From Platycnemis pennipes (taxonomy: Eukaryota; Arthropoda; Insecta; Odonata; Platycnemididae): a stretch of 64,000 nt of DNA. This document shows positions 1 to 11,296 of the stretch, piece by piece. Positions within the stretch are counted from its first letter, which is position 1. Every line of letters starts with the position of its first letter. Location: the NCBI GenBank assembly GCA_933228895.1, contig OW121847.1, forward strand, positions 80,765,656 to 80,829,655. The letters are read 5' to 3'. Below the pieces are notes generated by a model. That model did no database searches, was not told the DNA's origin, and saw only the letters and a program-made list of their open reading frames with translations. The position numbers and the translations under genes are program-made.

Positions 1-944
1 AAAATGTTTTTCAATTTTGGCGCCTCCCCTTTTTCGGCGCCCGGGGCGGCCGCCCCGTTCGCTCCCCGCTTGGTACGCTACTGATCAGAGGCATGTATGT
101 ACATACCTTGAGTTAGTTCACTACAGCCATAGCCGTCGTCTTCGGCGTGGTTTTCGAGGAAGGCACTTGAGAAGATATAAACCTAGACGGTCATCGGCAC
201 TCACACAGTTTGGGAGGTGTTTTCGGCGTGGAAGCGAAGAGAGAAAATCAACGCTGGAGTATCAGGGTTCGATTCTTATCCAGCGCCCGGCGCGATATGT
301 TTGAAAAACTCCTCCAGGCTCAGTTTGGTGTGCAAGAACTTCGATCACAGAGATTCAAACAAAATGTTAGATGCGGGAGGTCTTTCCTTATCCATCTGCA
401 AAGGTTTCACTATTGTGTTAGCTCCTGCTGAAAGATACAAGTATCGCAACCGTATATTACATCACAGTCCGATGGCTTCATGAGGTCATGTTTTTCCATC
501 AAGGGCTTGGTTGCATTTTAACCTTCAGAAGCACTTTTTATGGCCCCGTTTCAGGATACCCTCGCAATAATTTTAATCTGGTTAATCGAGGCGCAGTGTG
601 AGGTTGTCGCGACCTAATTGGCGTAAGATCTTGAGCTTTTTAACTTGGAAAAAGAAGAAAATTCCGCGGACACTCAACGTTGAGTACGTACGTTTGACGT
701 GGTGGCAGCTGATGTTTGCAGCCAGCTATTCCTCCGGGTGGCATTATATTCAAAGGATCACTGATTCCTTAAGGTCTCACATCAAATTCTTTCCAGTAAC
801 TCTCTTCATTTTCCTCTCCCTTTCCCCACGGCTCGCGTCCTCTCTTCGTGGTTACCGGGCGCCTGAGAGGATGAGACTGTGAGGTGTTCTTTAAATAAGG
901 GGATTTGGATAATTCATTAGAATGGCATGGGTTTCACCCTGCAG
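1..944 (+). promoter_or_regulatory. CpG-rich promoter and putative 5' non-coding exon of the PH docking-protein gene
   Basis: The first ~900 bases are visibly richer in G, C and CpG than the rest of the window (a run of GGCGCC and GGGGCGGCCGCC near 30-55). This suggests a promoter and 5' leader for the gene whose coding sequence starts at 1403. A consensus donor (CTGCAG|GTGAGC) lies at 944/945. A good acceptor (TTTCAG) at 1373-1378 precedes the exon with the start codon. The transcription start cannot be placed, and the short open frames here resemble no protein I know. Part of the region could instead belong to a gene left of the window. Confidence 0.4.
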
Positions 945-1402
945 GTGAGCCAAGAATTCAACACATTTACAGAGAAATAATGAGAATAAATATTTCTAAA
1001 GGTCCTAAAAAGTTTATGGGAAATTGAATTTGGGAATAAGCAGGGACCCTCACATTCCCTAGGAAACAGAAATGCATATTATCAAGAAATGAGGTTTTAT
1101 ATGTAATCAAACGTGAATTATAAGAGAAACCATGATGACATCTGTAAAGAACAGAGAATAGATCATGTATGTACTTACTCATTGGAAAAGTGATGTTCCT
1201 GTAGGTATTAGGCTGACTGGGGTGACAGCAAAAAACCCTCATAATTGTATTCTGCAAGTAAATGCACTTTGTTTTGGTAATTCGTAAAATGGAAATGTAA
1301 GACATTTATTTCTTCCATTAAAAAAATTGGATTTAAGGTCCTTGGACAATAAATTAATTCCTTAAATATTAATTTCAGTGATCTAGTCATTGGCCCCATA
1401 TC

Positions 1403-1498
1403 ATGTTTGGAACGCGTTCATGTGACGAACTAAGGGGATACTTGGATGTAAAGGTGCCTTCAGCAGCCCGGAAAAGAGGCTTACTCATACAATGGAAG
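1403..1498 (+). CDS. PH docking protein, coding exon 1 (start codon)
   Basis: Thirty-two codons from ATG 1403. The exon itself begins near 1379 after an AG acceptor, and an in-frame TGA at 1379-1381 blocks any upstream start. It ends in phase 0 at a strong donor, TGGAAG|GTAAGA. It encodes the first PH strand (RGYLDV) and the lead into the second. Confidence 0.78.
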
Positions 1499-4400
1499 GT
1501 AAGAGTTATCAATTAAAGCACTATATTTTTTACAATTTTCTTCAACAGGGAATAACCACGAAACCACATTATTTTAAAACCCTTCTGGTATTTGCCTATT
1601 ATCTTACACTCAAAAATATTTGCCAGTATATTATATGTACATATATTCTGAAAGCGCTGCAAATGAAGAAACTGCATATTTTTTATGGAAACAAATAAAT
1701 ATAACAATTAAGGGGTTAAGTTGTTCTTATAAAGTGAGATATTAGTGACAAAATATGCAGGTAGTGTAATGACAATGACAGGAATTTAAGATAAAGTATT
1801 CCAAATCATTAGGGAAGGCAAACATAAGTATCAAATAGCAATTACGATTATTGAGAAGTTATTTTTCTTGGTTCTCATATTGTAAAATCTAGTTGCCTCT
1901 TCATTTTTTTCCTTGTATTGTTTATCACATTCAACTGATGGTAAAATTAATAGTCTTATCCTGGAAAACTGAATGGGTGATAAGTTACCCTTCCAAATAT
2001 TGTGTGCAAACACTGCATTCATTGCTATTGGGCCTGAACATTTTTTGTATGGGGGAGATTTTAAAATCCGTTGGTGGACTCCAATAATGTTTAAAATGTT
2101 TCTGTCAACATGTTTCTTCCTTGTAATTTACTTTAAAAGTTTTGGAAATAAAACTTGTGTTCATTAATTGTGTCTTGTGATATTAAACATTCATTATATT
2201 TTCTGGATTTTCATTGAAGTGTCTGTGGAGAATTATTTAACTTACAATACATATACTTGTACATATTTAACTTACAATTTATTCATTCCTAGGCATGGAG
2301 GAGGCAGTGGCTGGTAGTGCGTAGATTTTTAGTCTCATCTGACCCCACCTTAGTAAACGGTGAAGGAACAGCCATCTTGGGTCGAAGGCTTGAAGTGAGG
2401 CTCACAGGAGATAGCAGTCCAAGCAGTCTCTCAGCCCCTTGTCCAGTAGTTGTTGTTGAGGAGTGGCAGGAAGATGCCCTGGTCTGCCCAACACAGTCCA
2501 GGTGATTGGTCAAAAACTTCTGAATCAATTTCCATCTCTTGAATACTAAGATGCTTTGAATGTGCTGTATATGCAAACAAATGCTGAGTGTAAGTGCAAA
2601 ATAATTGACTGCTTGATTATGTAAAATTTACAGCAAGAACAGTAAATTCCTTCTTTTATATCAGTTTAATGTAACACAAATATTTCCATTTAAATTATTG
2701 GAGCTCTTTTCCAGAATCAATTAACCATTTATTTTTTTACTTGGGTAGGTCTCATCCATTCGCTTTCGGTCTCTTCCCCCAACCTGGCCGAGAGCCCATT
2801 ATTTTTCTCTCTGGGCGTTCCGCAGAAGAATCTCGAAAATGGCTTGCTAGCATTCGTTCTCTCCTGTTACCACCTTTCAGACCAGTATTATATAGACTGT
2901 CATCACACTCGAATAACAGTGATGAAGTTGATGGTAAGTACATTAATTAGAATGGCATTCTTATCCACAACCATTGTGAGGACAATGCTATGGAGTAACA
3001 TCTATCTGTAATATTTTGGTTACTGAGAAAATCTGGTTAATTGAGAAAATTAATATTATAATTATACACTACCAAATATTTTTCCATATAACATTGTAAA
3101 TATATTAGGAATCAGTCATTATAAGCACATGTGACCCAATACATGCCAAAGTACCCAAGAAGTTTGATATCATCTTACTATGTGAAACATAACCATATAC
3201 CTACTGGAATAACAATAAAACATACTACACTATGAAAAATTCAATTTTTTGCCTCAGTTTGAATCTATTGGCATAATCCGTGTTTATCCTATCTCCTTCT
3301 TTAATGACACCATTCAGAGTAAGTTTTCAGTCATAAATTTGCAGTTTTGTAAGTAAATCCATTCACCTTGTGTGAAATTTAAACACCTCACCCTCCACGC
3401 CTTCAGTATTGTGTGTGCAGCTTTTTCAAATGCTGTGTGAAGGGAAGCAATTCATTAATACAGGAGCAAGAGGAGTTAAAATTGACTATGTACATATCTG
3501 GATAAAAGGTTGATTTAATAATAACTTCCAGAATATGCAAAAGAATCACTGTTATGCCAAGAAAGACATAGCATTTTATATTATAGCATTGTACAAACAC
3601 ATAAAGACTGCACTCAAAAACTAATCATCACTTTTTTTGTTCTTCAGCAACAACTCAGCATGGTTCACCTTCATCATCATCACCTGAATTCTGTAAGAAC
3701 AGCTGCTTGTCAACAAAATACCCACACATCTGTTTTCCACCACTGCCTCCATTACCTTCACGATGTCGCTTTCGCAGACGATCATCTGTTGAGTCACTAA
3801 ATGTTCCCTCCACTTTGATGGATAGAAGACGTAGTTTGAGTGACAGTGAAATAACTGCATCTGGTGTGGAGCACCACCACAGGCATCGAAAATGTCGCCA
3901 AAGTATTATTGGTGGGTGTATTTCTTTTCTGCCTGATGTAAATAATGGGTTATCCTTGCACCACTAAAAATTGAATTTTCAAGCCCCAATTAAAATAATA
4001 AAACCCATTTTACATAACTATTTTACAAGTCACTGCTGACACTTAGTTGTAATTTGTAAACAAATTTTTTTCTCATTGGCAAAAGTACCAAAATAAGATG
4101 CTGCACATCATAAGAATATTTAATTATCAATACCCAGGAAATAATTAATTTCTTTTTCTTTTAAGCTCTGAATCCAGAATCATCCAAAACAGAGTCATCA
4201 CTCACAGAAGACTATGACACCCAGCACATATATGCAGGCATTTCTGACTCTGGGGTTTGCTCTTCTATGTCGAATGACTCAAGGAGTTATCTGTCTTCAT
4301 CTTCTTCATCCTCATGCTCTTCATCATCTGGGTTATATGCTTATGCAGCTACATCAGATGGATATTTCAAGTCTTATTTGAGGTCAAACAACAGTGACAC

Positions 4401-7400
4401 TCTTGCCAATAGATTAAGTTTGAATGAATCATCAGACAGCAAAGAGGAGGAATCTTCTTCTCTAAGTGGAAAAGTGAGTATTTTAGATGTCCTATCTTGC
4501 ACAGAATATGCTACAGTGTTCTGTGTTTGACAAGATTAAATTCTAATTACATAATTGTTCCACAAGAACTTGCTCAAAATCAACATTTCATGCTTAAAAA
4601 ATAGCTCGTTGGCCTTCTGTAGGAATGAAAATTGAACACTTGTTTAAGTGAGTAAATATACTGCTAATTAACTTATCGATTCACCAGTATTTTTGAGTAT
4701 AGATAGAATTAACTCAGAAATTTAATGCTACTATTTCGACGTTTTGAACTAAACGGCAGCATGATACCGAGATAAATTAAAATATGAAACTCTGGAATTA
4801 AAACAGTACTGTAAAAAAATTTGAAAGTTTTAGTCCATGAACTCTATAAACCAATCATATTGATGAAGACATTTTGGGGGAATTAAAAATCTTACGTATA
4901 CCATCATGATCATACACAGTGTAATTAGTTAGGATTTTCTTATTATTAATGCAACAAAGTTGTATCATGATGTAAACATTTTTTGCATAAGCCATAGGAA
5001 GGGTTGTCTAGTGGAACACTACTATATTCTGGGAATTCGTTTTACACATTTTGTCATTTTATTTTTGAGAAAAATCAACATATTAATTAAAATGAAGCAA
5101 TATTTGCATACACTTTGGATCATACATGTACATTTATGATGAATTCACCTGATTTACACTGCACATCTTGTCAGACCAAATCACCTTGGCTGCCCTAGGG
5201 CTGAAATTTAGACCTAAACAGAGAATAAAGAATATGCATTCAAATCTAATGGCTGAAATAATTTACACAGGTTGCAAGCAGCCTCATAACAGCAGGCATT
5301 GGCCTGATGCTATCCACTCCAGTACCTTTGGAAGGAGTTCCGGATTTAACATGTGTACATGCAGTTGGAAAGGAAGAAAAAAGCAGTGGGGAGGAGAGGG
5401 AATTGGACCATCATGAATTGGGAACGGATACTGATAGGCGAGAATCCATTGCATCTGGAATATATGAAGAAATTCAAGAAGACTATCAACAGAATAACTC
5501 TTCCACTGTAGAAGATGAATCTCAAGAGCTTAAAGATGACCATGAAAAGCAATTGCCTCCTCCTCTGCCTCCCCGAAGTCCTTCTCAGTTTATTCCTTTA
5601 AACAACGGAAGACAAAGGGATTTGGCCTGGCTCTTGGGTGTCCACAGGTGTGTTGTGAAATTGCTTTGGTTAAAATTGACAAATTAAGACTTATGAGATC
5701 AGAGCTGGACCATCAGCAATAGCTTGAACTCACATTCAAATGAATGGTCAATGATCTATAGATCTTCAGTGAAATCAGCTTTGCCAAAAATTCTGAAGTT
5801 TTTTGTGTAGAGATTAAAAATGAACCAATAACTCGAAGTTAAGAATAAAACTATCATAAATGTATCTTGAGTAAGTCTTCATTCTCAGATAATTTTCTTT
5901 GTTCTGGAGAAATGTGAATTTTCATAACTAATCAATTTCTAAGGCGGCTGCTCTTTAGCTGAGGTGGCATTACTGCCTGTTTGTCTTAGCATCAGTTCTA
6001 ATCCATGCTCTTAAAAATCTCCTTGAGGATACTAATCCGTATAATATTATGCATTTTCAGGAGTAGCAACAGTTGCCCTGCATCAGATGATGAAGATGAT
6101 GATTGCAGCAGGGGGAGCAGTCCTTCTGGTTCCCAAAGCAGAATAGCACCAAGGAAACTGCAGAGGAAAATTTCTGAACCACTGGGAATTAAAGTTTACT
6201 CAGATGACAACACAGTAGTGTCTGGCAGCAATTCAAAGAGGAAAAATTTAGAGTCATTTTTGGGAATTTTAGAATTTGGTTCTCGACCCAAGGAGATGGG
6301 TAAGCCTGGAATGAGTATCTTGAATAAATCTTTGGGTACTCTTGATGTGAATGGAAAGGTAAAAGGAGAAAAAGATAGCCCAGAAAGAACACAAGGCTAT
6401 CAGACTAGAGGAAGAACATACACAGATTCTTCTGGAACTAGGAGTAGTTTTTTTATGTTCAAAGAGGCCAAAAGATACAGTAGTTCTGATTCAATGCTCC
6501 CTGAAAATAGTAATTCATTGACCAGCACACCATCTCAGGTGCTAATGAGTAGAAATAGGGACCCACCATTTGTAGTTATTGATAAAGACAAGGCTGTACT
6601 TGACTCAAAAGCAAATTCTCATGACACTGCAATCGAATCTGAATCTCAAGAAAACAGAAATGCACAGGACAGTTGTTCAAACATTGATACCTCCCTTTCT
6701 GCTTCTACTGCTGCTGAATTCACCAGGCTTCATGAAAATCTTTCACCAATCGCAGCTGAAAGCATAGCAACATGCAATTCAGTGCCTAGTGCATTTGATA
6801 AATCTTCTCTGAGCAGCAAAAGTGACTCTCCAGAGACAAATATCCAATCGCCAAAAAGTCCCATCTCACTAACCAAGCGTCTTCCTTGGATGAAACCAGG
6901 GAGTGCTTTGTTGAGATTACTCTCTAAAGAGCCAAACAAGCAGGACTCCTTGAGCTTGAAGGACAGAACAAGACAAGCAATCAATCGGTCACTTGAAACC
7001 CTGAGTCGATTGAGCTTTTCACCCTCACAGCCAGAGGACAGCAACGATGAAGAAAATTTGACGGTTGGTGGGAGCAGTTTCTATCGCAGTGCTACATGCA
7101 CCGGAGTGGACATGGAAAGAGATAGAAAGAATGCCCTGAGGCATGTGGCGGAGGCTATTGGCATTGATGGGGAGAGGTACTCCAGAAGTTATGAAAGTCC
7201 ATCTCTTGGTAGGCTTATAAATAGTGACAGGTGCTCCAGAAGTTATGAAACCTCAACTTTGGGGAGAAGAAAGGTAAGGAAAAAACTAGCATCTACATCT
7301 GTAAGTGATGATATTTGGGTGAGAGAAACTGATGAAAAATGTGGACCACAATTTGAAGAATTCATGATGAGTACAAGAATGTTAAAAGACAGTTCCATCT

Positions 7401-7846
7401 GTGATTACCACAAAACTTACCTCCAGGAGTCGGGTGAAGTGAGTGGCCAAACGTTAGAAGACATAGAGAGGCTTGCAAAACAAGAGATGATCTGTGAAAG
7501 GTTCTGCATGCCTAAAGACTCTGATGAACCTGATTACATTCCCATGCAACCTTTGATGAAGGAGACTGATGATCATCCTAGTAGGTCACCTCTATCTTTT
7601 GATCAGGGGGAATACGTTGGGCGAACTTACAAAAGAGTGAGTGTAGTACCGGAGGAGGACCTGTATATGCCCATGGATGGGGGCAGATTGTCCAAGCCAT
7701 GCAGACCTCAAGAAAGTTTTGATGAAAATGACTCATCACTCAAGAGAGAGAATTCTTCAAGCCATCTAATGCTTCCAGGCGATGGAGATATTTACATGTC
7801 AATGGAAGGAAGAAAGTCTACTTTGGAAGAGTTAGCTCAAAGGTGA
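1403..7846 (+). CDS. PH-domain docking/adaptor protein with YxxM motifs (IRS/Gab/Dok-like), seven coding exons
   Basis: Joined exons are 1403-1498, 2293-2501, 2749-2933, 3648-3911, 4166-4473, 5271-5647 and 6061-7846. All phases agree and give 1,074 residues. An N-terminal pleckstrin-homology domain spans about residues 10-140: a GYLDV strand, the basic KAWRRQWLVVR strand across the first junction, and the invariant C-terminal-helix Trp in SRKWLASI (W133). Such a domain normally binds membrane phosphoinositides. The rest looks disordered: a Ser run at ~294-305, a Src-type SH2 motif YEEI (Y419), an SH3-type PPPLPPR (450-456), paired RSYE(S/T)..(S/T)LGR repeats, and C-terminal YIPM (Y972), YMPM (Y1015) and YMSM (Y1058). 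YMxM/YxxM motifs recruit PI3K p85 in IRS and Gab proteins, so I infer a tyrosine-phosphorylated docking protein. No PTB domain was seen, so orthology to IRS is not claimed. The ATG at 1403 follows an in-frame stop at 1379. Confidence 0.8.
2293..2501 (+). CDS. PH docking protein, coding exon 2
   Basis: The exon is bounded by TCCTAG| and TCCAG|GTGATT and runs from phase 0 to phase 2. It encodes the central PH strands, beginning AWRRQWLVVRRF, the usual basic strand with Trp. Its frame joins exon 1 exactly. Confidence 0.8.
2749..2933 (+). CDS. PH docking protein, coding exon 3
   Basis: The exon is bounded by GGGTAG| and GATG|GTAAGT and runs from phase 2 to phase 1. It encodes the last PH strands (PIIFLSGRSAEE) and the C-terminal helix with the conserved Trp (W133). 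Confidence 0.82.
3648..3911 (+). CDS. PH docking protein, coding exon 4
   Basis: Acceptor TTCTTCAG|, donor ATTG|GTGGGT, phase 1 to phase 1. It is Ser/Pro/Arg-rich, with a CFPPLPPLPSR stretch and a basic patch RCRFRRRSS followed by RRRSLSDSE, both plausible kinase or 14-3-3 sites. No folded domain is apparent. Confidence 0.72.
4166..4473 (+). CDS. PH docking protein, coding exon 5
   Basis: Acceptor CTTTTAAG|, donor GGAAAA|GTGAGT, phase 1 to phase 0. It carries an acidic/Tyr segment (EDYDTQHIYAGISD) and a serine-rich low-complexity run near residues 294-305. Confidence 0.72.
5271..5647 (+). CDS. PH docking protein, coding exon 6 (YEEI and SH3-ligand motifs)
   Basis: Acceptor TTACACAG|, donor CCACAG|GTGTGT, phase 0 to phase 2. 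It contains IYEEI (Y419), the class of motif bound by Src-family SH2 domains, and PPPLPPR (450-456), a proline-rich SH3 ligand with a flanking arginine. Confidence 0.72.
6061..7846 (+). CDS. PH docking protein, last coding exon (YxxM tail)
   Basis: Acceptor CATTTTCAG| in phase 2, then 595 codons to TGA 7844-7846. An acidic start (DDEDDD) is followed by Ser-rich sequence, the paired RSYE repeats and three YxxM motifs. The stop overlaps a donor-like CAAAG|GTGAAT at 7842/7843, so further splicing cannot be excluded. No downstream exon was found. Confidence 0.78.
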
Positions 7847-8830
7847 ATGTTGTTCTCATTATATGGAAAAAAATTACCAAAGTATTGTGTGCTTTTCTCT
7901 TGTCTTTTTGGAGTACCATGTTATGCCTTTTTGTAATATTGGACACCCAAAATTGAATTTACTGTGCTGCATCAGCATAGATGAACATTTTTGTACAGTG
8001 TAAAATAATTATAAGGTCTGGGATATTATAAGTAAGATGGTGGGTGATTAGATTCTATTGATACGAATGTTGTTCCAAATAATTGAGCTGCAAATGACCC
8101 AACTAGCTTATTTCTTGGATGAGCAGTTTAGGATAATTGCCTGGTTCTAATTAATGGTAGTGTTCATTTCCAGGCATAATGAAAAAATCCTTCCATTTCA
8201 AGAGTGATAATTATCTTGCATATCTTTAGAGAATATTCTGTAGACTTATTTCTGTATGAAAGTTTATGAACCATTTAAACATTTTTAAATTACTATGCAG
8301 TTGTCATAGAGAATTGTTAATATACAGTTTGTTAAATCTGTTGCAATGCCAACCATTCTTGCCTTTAATTGATACATTAACATGCTGTTAAGCAAATGAA
8401 AATGGAATGACTCCAGATTTGATAGTATTTGAGCTGTTTTACCTCCAGGAGTCAGAGTTTGAACTGGTATCTGGTACATAATAATGAGAAATAGTGGTTA
8501 ATGTAGTGAATATACACTCACTAAAATCAGTTTTCCTTTTGAAAGGAAGACCTAATGGTGCTGCAGATATAGACATGATTTTCTCATTAGTGAATAGTAA
8601 TGAAAAATTTAATTACATACCAATAAGATGTTCCTTTACTGCAGATATGCATATTCATCATAATTCATATTTTTGTACATGTGATTGAATATAATAGTAA
8701 GACAATACTGAATGTTCTCTGGTTATTATTGGCTGTATCTTGGTTAACCATGTAATTTATACATTTTTTGAATGTGAATTTCCAAGAAAAACTTATGTAG
8801 GAGCTTAATCATAAAACTTTAAACAATAAA
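7847..8830 (+). other. Probable 3' UTR of the PH docking-protein gene
   Basis: AT-rich sequence with no recognisable coding potential. An AATAAA hexamer at 8825-8830 is a candidate poly(A) signal, about 980 bases after the stop codon. The assignment is by position only. Confidence 0.35.
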
Positions 8831-8908
8831 TAATTTACAATTTACCTGCATTTGGAAATACAAAATACAGAAAAGAAACTTCATAATAAGCACATTTTAT
8901 GAATTCAT

Positions 8909-9182
8909 GGGGGGTTGTGGTGGCCTAGAGCACTGAGCTACTGACTGGAGGGTCCCAGGTTCAAATCCCAGGCAATAGCCTTTCTGGACAGCCCCATCTA
9001 AAAATCCTGAAGATTTTTCATCCTCATGATGAGGGGTGCCAGAACTTCGTTGGAAATTGCAGGTGGCCCAGGGAAAGGAACTGGCCCCCCTACCCTGAAT
9101 GTGTGAATTTCACACGCCAATGGCTTAGTACGGGGTGAGCTCTACCCTCACCTGTCCTAAACAAACCTTCAGGTTGAACACA
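8909..9182 (+). repeat. tRNA-derived SINE (family A), forward copy
   Basis: The head has a pol III-like A box (GTGGCCTAGAGCACTGAGC) and B box (GGTTCAAATCC). The body ends with CACACGCCAATGGCTTAGTA and a GGTGAGCTCTACC block. A second, inverted copy lies at 30722-30977 with the same head, body order and tail. Flanking TTTTAT-like sequences on both sides look like a degraded target duplication. Confidence 0.75.
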
Positions 9183-9439
9183 ACTTTTATATGATTTCAC
9201 ATTAATGATGGAGAAAATTAACACTTATATTGAGAGGTTTACTGAATATTGTAAATGGTAATGTGGTTTCCATTGGAATGTCATATCTTCACCTCAACTC
9301 TTTAGTGACCGACTTCATTAGGCAAGTCAGTGGCATCATTGTGAATAATATTGACAATACAGATAGAAATCTCGGAAAGTACACTTACAAAGCCATATCA
9401 AAAAAAGTCTCTCTTCCTCGGCTATAATTACTTAAATGA

Positions 9440-9790
9440 TAAAACAATATTGACAGTTCACAATAATTGCCATGCGAAAAAATTCACCTGGACCGGGAAT
9501 CGAACCACGGACCTTTGGCTTTCCGGGCCACTGCGCAGACCACTACGCTACCCAGGATCCCTTATTTGCATGGCAATTTCACCGATGTTCAAGGTACTAG
9601 ATGTTGAGCCCTCACAGTCCATCAAGGATGGCAACTCAAGGGAGAATGGGCTTCAAAGAAGCCACGACCAAAGGTGAACCCCATCCAGCGCTAAAGCCGT
9701 GCTTGGCAGTAAATGCAGGATATTTCAAGCCAGCCCTGTGAACAGTGGTGAAATTCACAATAATTGCCAGGTGAAAAAATTCACCTCCTG
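9440..9790 (-). repeat. tRNA-derived SINE (family B), one copy plus a truncated neighbour
   Basis: Reading minus, a tRNA-like head (GGTAGCGTAGTGGTCTGCGC with B box GGTTCGATTCC, 9489-9560) is followed by GTGAATTTTTTCGCATGGC and a GCAATTATTGTGAA tail. The same tail block recurs at about 9748-9785, upstream of the head, so a second 5'-truncated copy appears to adjoin it in the same orientation. The head resembles a tRNA, but the attached repeated body argues for a SINE and not a functional gene. Confidence 0.6.
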
Positions 9791-9794
9791 AAAC

Positions 9795-10950
9795 TTTTTT
9801 CAGCGTGAGCAGTGTGGCCCACCAGTGGGTCATGAACAAATTTAAATATTTGCGTATTACATCCAAAATATGTTTTTTTTTCTGTTTCTGGTTTTTTTCC
9901 AGGTTTTTATGATTTTTTTACATATGGATGAAAAATATTCAATGCAGTAAAACATGTATTACCTTGTAAAAAATAATGAGAATGTTTAGGTAAAAATATA
10001 TGGCACATAGAATTGAGATAACAAACTTACAAAATGAGATAATTGACTAATTATCAGCACAGTTTAAGAAGCTTATGGAACATAACATTTAAAGATTAAA
10101 TAAACATTTCAAACGTGTTTTAATAAAACATTTGCCTTTCATCTGAAATCCTAAATCTAATTGTGGGCATAGTAGCAGAACAGGCACATAGCAGGATTTC
10201 CTTCGCAGTCCAAGCAAAAGTGGCACACTTTCGGTGTGGCAGATTGCGCTGCTTTCCTTTCTTTGCCTTTCCTGTGATAATTTGCGTAGCATGGGAGGCA
10301 GCGCTCGCGACACTTTTTCCACTCCCCCCTCTTTGGAAGGACAATAGGGAAAGGGTCATGTAGCATTCTTGAGCCAATCCCTCAGTAGGTGGATGAGCGA
10401 CCATGCCCTTGTTGGGTGAATGTCTTCCAAAATGCAGACACTTCTTTTTTCTGAGACCAACTACTACTCTTTCCAAAGGATCTCCCTTCCCTTTTCTCAT
10501 AGTGTGTGCAGGGCTGGGGAATCTGTGACACACGGTCGGGCGTCTGTCTTGCAGACGGGCACGAACATGGGCAGGGGCGGTAAACAGAGGGTTGGGAGTA
10601 TCCTGGGTTTTCCGAACGTCAGCAAATCTTTAGCATATACATTGTATTGTTGCCCCTCTCTTCCCCCATCCTACGCCAGGGTCTAGTCGATAGCATGCCC
10701 CACGTGGCCGGTGGAGGGGCGGGCTGGGTACGAGGCTGAGAGTCACCTCCCCCAGCCTTCCTCTAATCTCAGGAAACAGCTGAGCGTTGCTGCTTCAACC
10801 ACCATCCCTCGGCAGCAGCCAGAAGCTCGGAAGGACTGTAACTCACTGGTGGGCCACACCGCCCATGCAAAAGGCTGAGTGTGACCCTGGGTGGGCCAAG
10901 CTGCAGTGTCAGGGGTAGGGCTTTGATCAGCCTCGTAGTGAACGTGTTAA
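9795..10950 (-). mobile_element. piggyBac-like transposon remnant (3' end)
   Basis: On minus, a frame over 10157-10366 encodes a cysteine-rich tail with C-x2-C, C-x2-C and C-x2-C pairs (MPLE-like PKRGEWKKC, then VCHFCLDCEGNPAMC), as in the C-terminal zinc domain of piggyBac transposases. Frameshifts separate it from upstream sequence. ACTGGTGGGCCACAC near 10848 recurs inverted at 9812-9830, suggesting subterminal inverted repeats, and a TTAA lies at 10947-10950. Most of the transposase is missing, so the element is dead. Confidence 0.55.
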
Positions 10951-11050
10951 TGCCAAATGTTTTCAGTACTTATGGATTTTGATTCAGTTTCTTGTAAGTT
11001 TGTGCCATGATGTGTTTAATTATATGTAGTACATAGTTCCATTATGAGTG

Positions 11051-11282
11051 GGCAAGGACCTAGCCAAGTTTACACACAGGTTACCGCAAGATCACCGAAG
11101 TTAAGCAACGTTGGGCTGGGACGGAGGTTGGTTGGGTGACCCCCTCCATACCTCTACGACGGTGTTCTTGTCCCCTGTCTACGAGTGGTGGGCAGGTTAA
11201 ACGTGGGTTGGCACAATGGATTTAAAGTGGTCTAAGTGCCAGGGGGGCTCCAGAAGGCCCGTGCCCACCCCTCCAATTTTTT
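11051..11282 (+). repeat. 5S rRNA-derived SINE (SINE3-type)
   Basis: The first ~100 bases align by eye with animal 5S rRNA: CGCAAGATCACCGAAGTTAA, then GCAACGTTGGGC and GGTTGGGTGACC in the right order and spacing, including the internal promoter region. They are fused to an unrelated tail ending in a T-run. The unit is flanked by TTCCATTATGAGTG (11037-11050) and TTCCATTATGACTG (11283-11296), a 13/14 match that looks like a target-site duplication. This indicates a retroposed element and not a 5S gene. Confidence 0.75.
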
Positions 11283-11296
11283 TTCCATTATGACTG

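Noticed and set aside
9489..9560. tRNA-like sequence on minus
   Set aside because: A and B boxes are present, but it is fused to a repeated SINE body and the cloverleaf is not convincing as a working tRNA gene.
11080..11160. Functional 5S rRNA gene
   Set aside because: The 5S part is diverged, single, fused to a foreign tail and flanked by a target duplication, so it is called a SINE.
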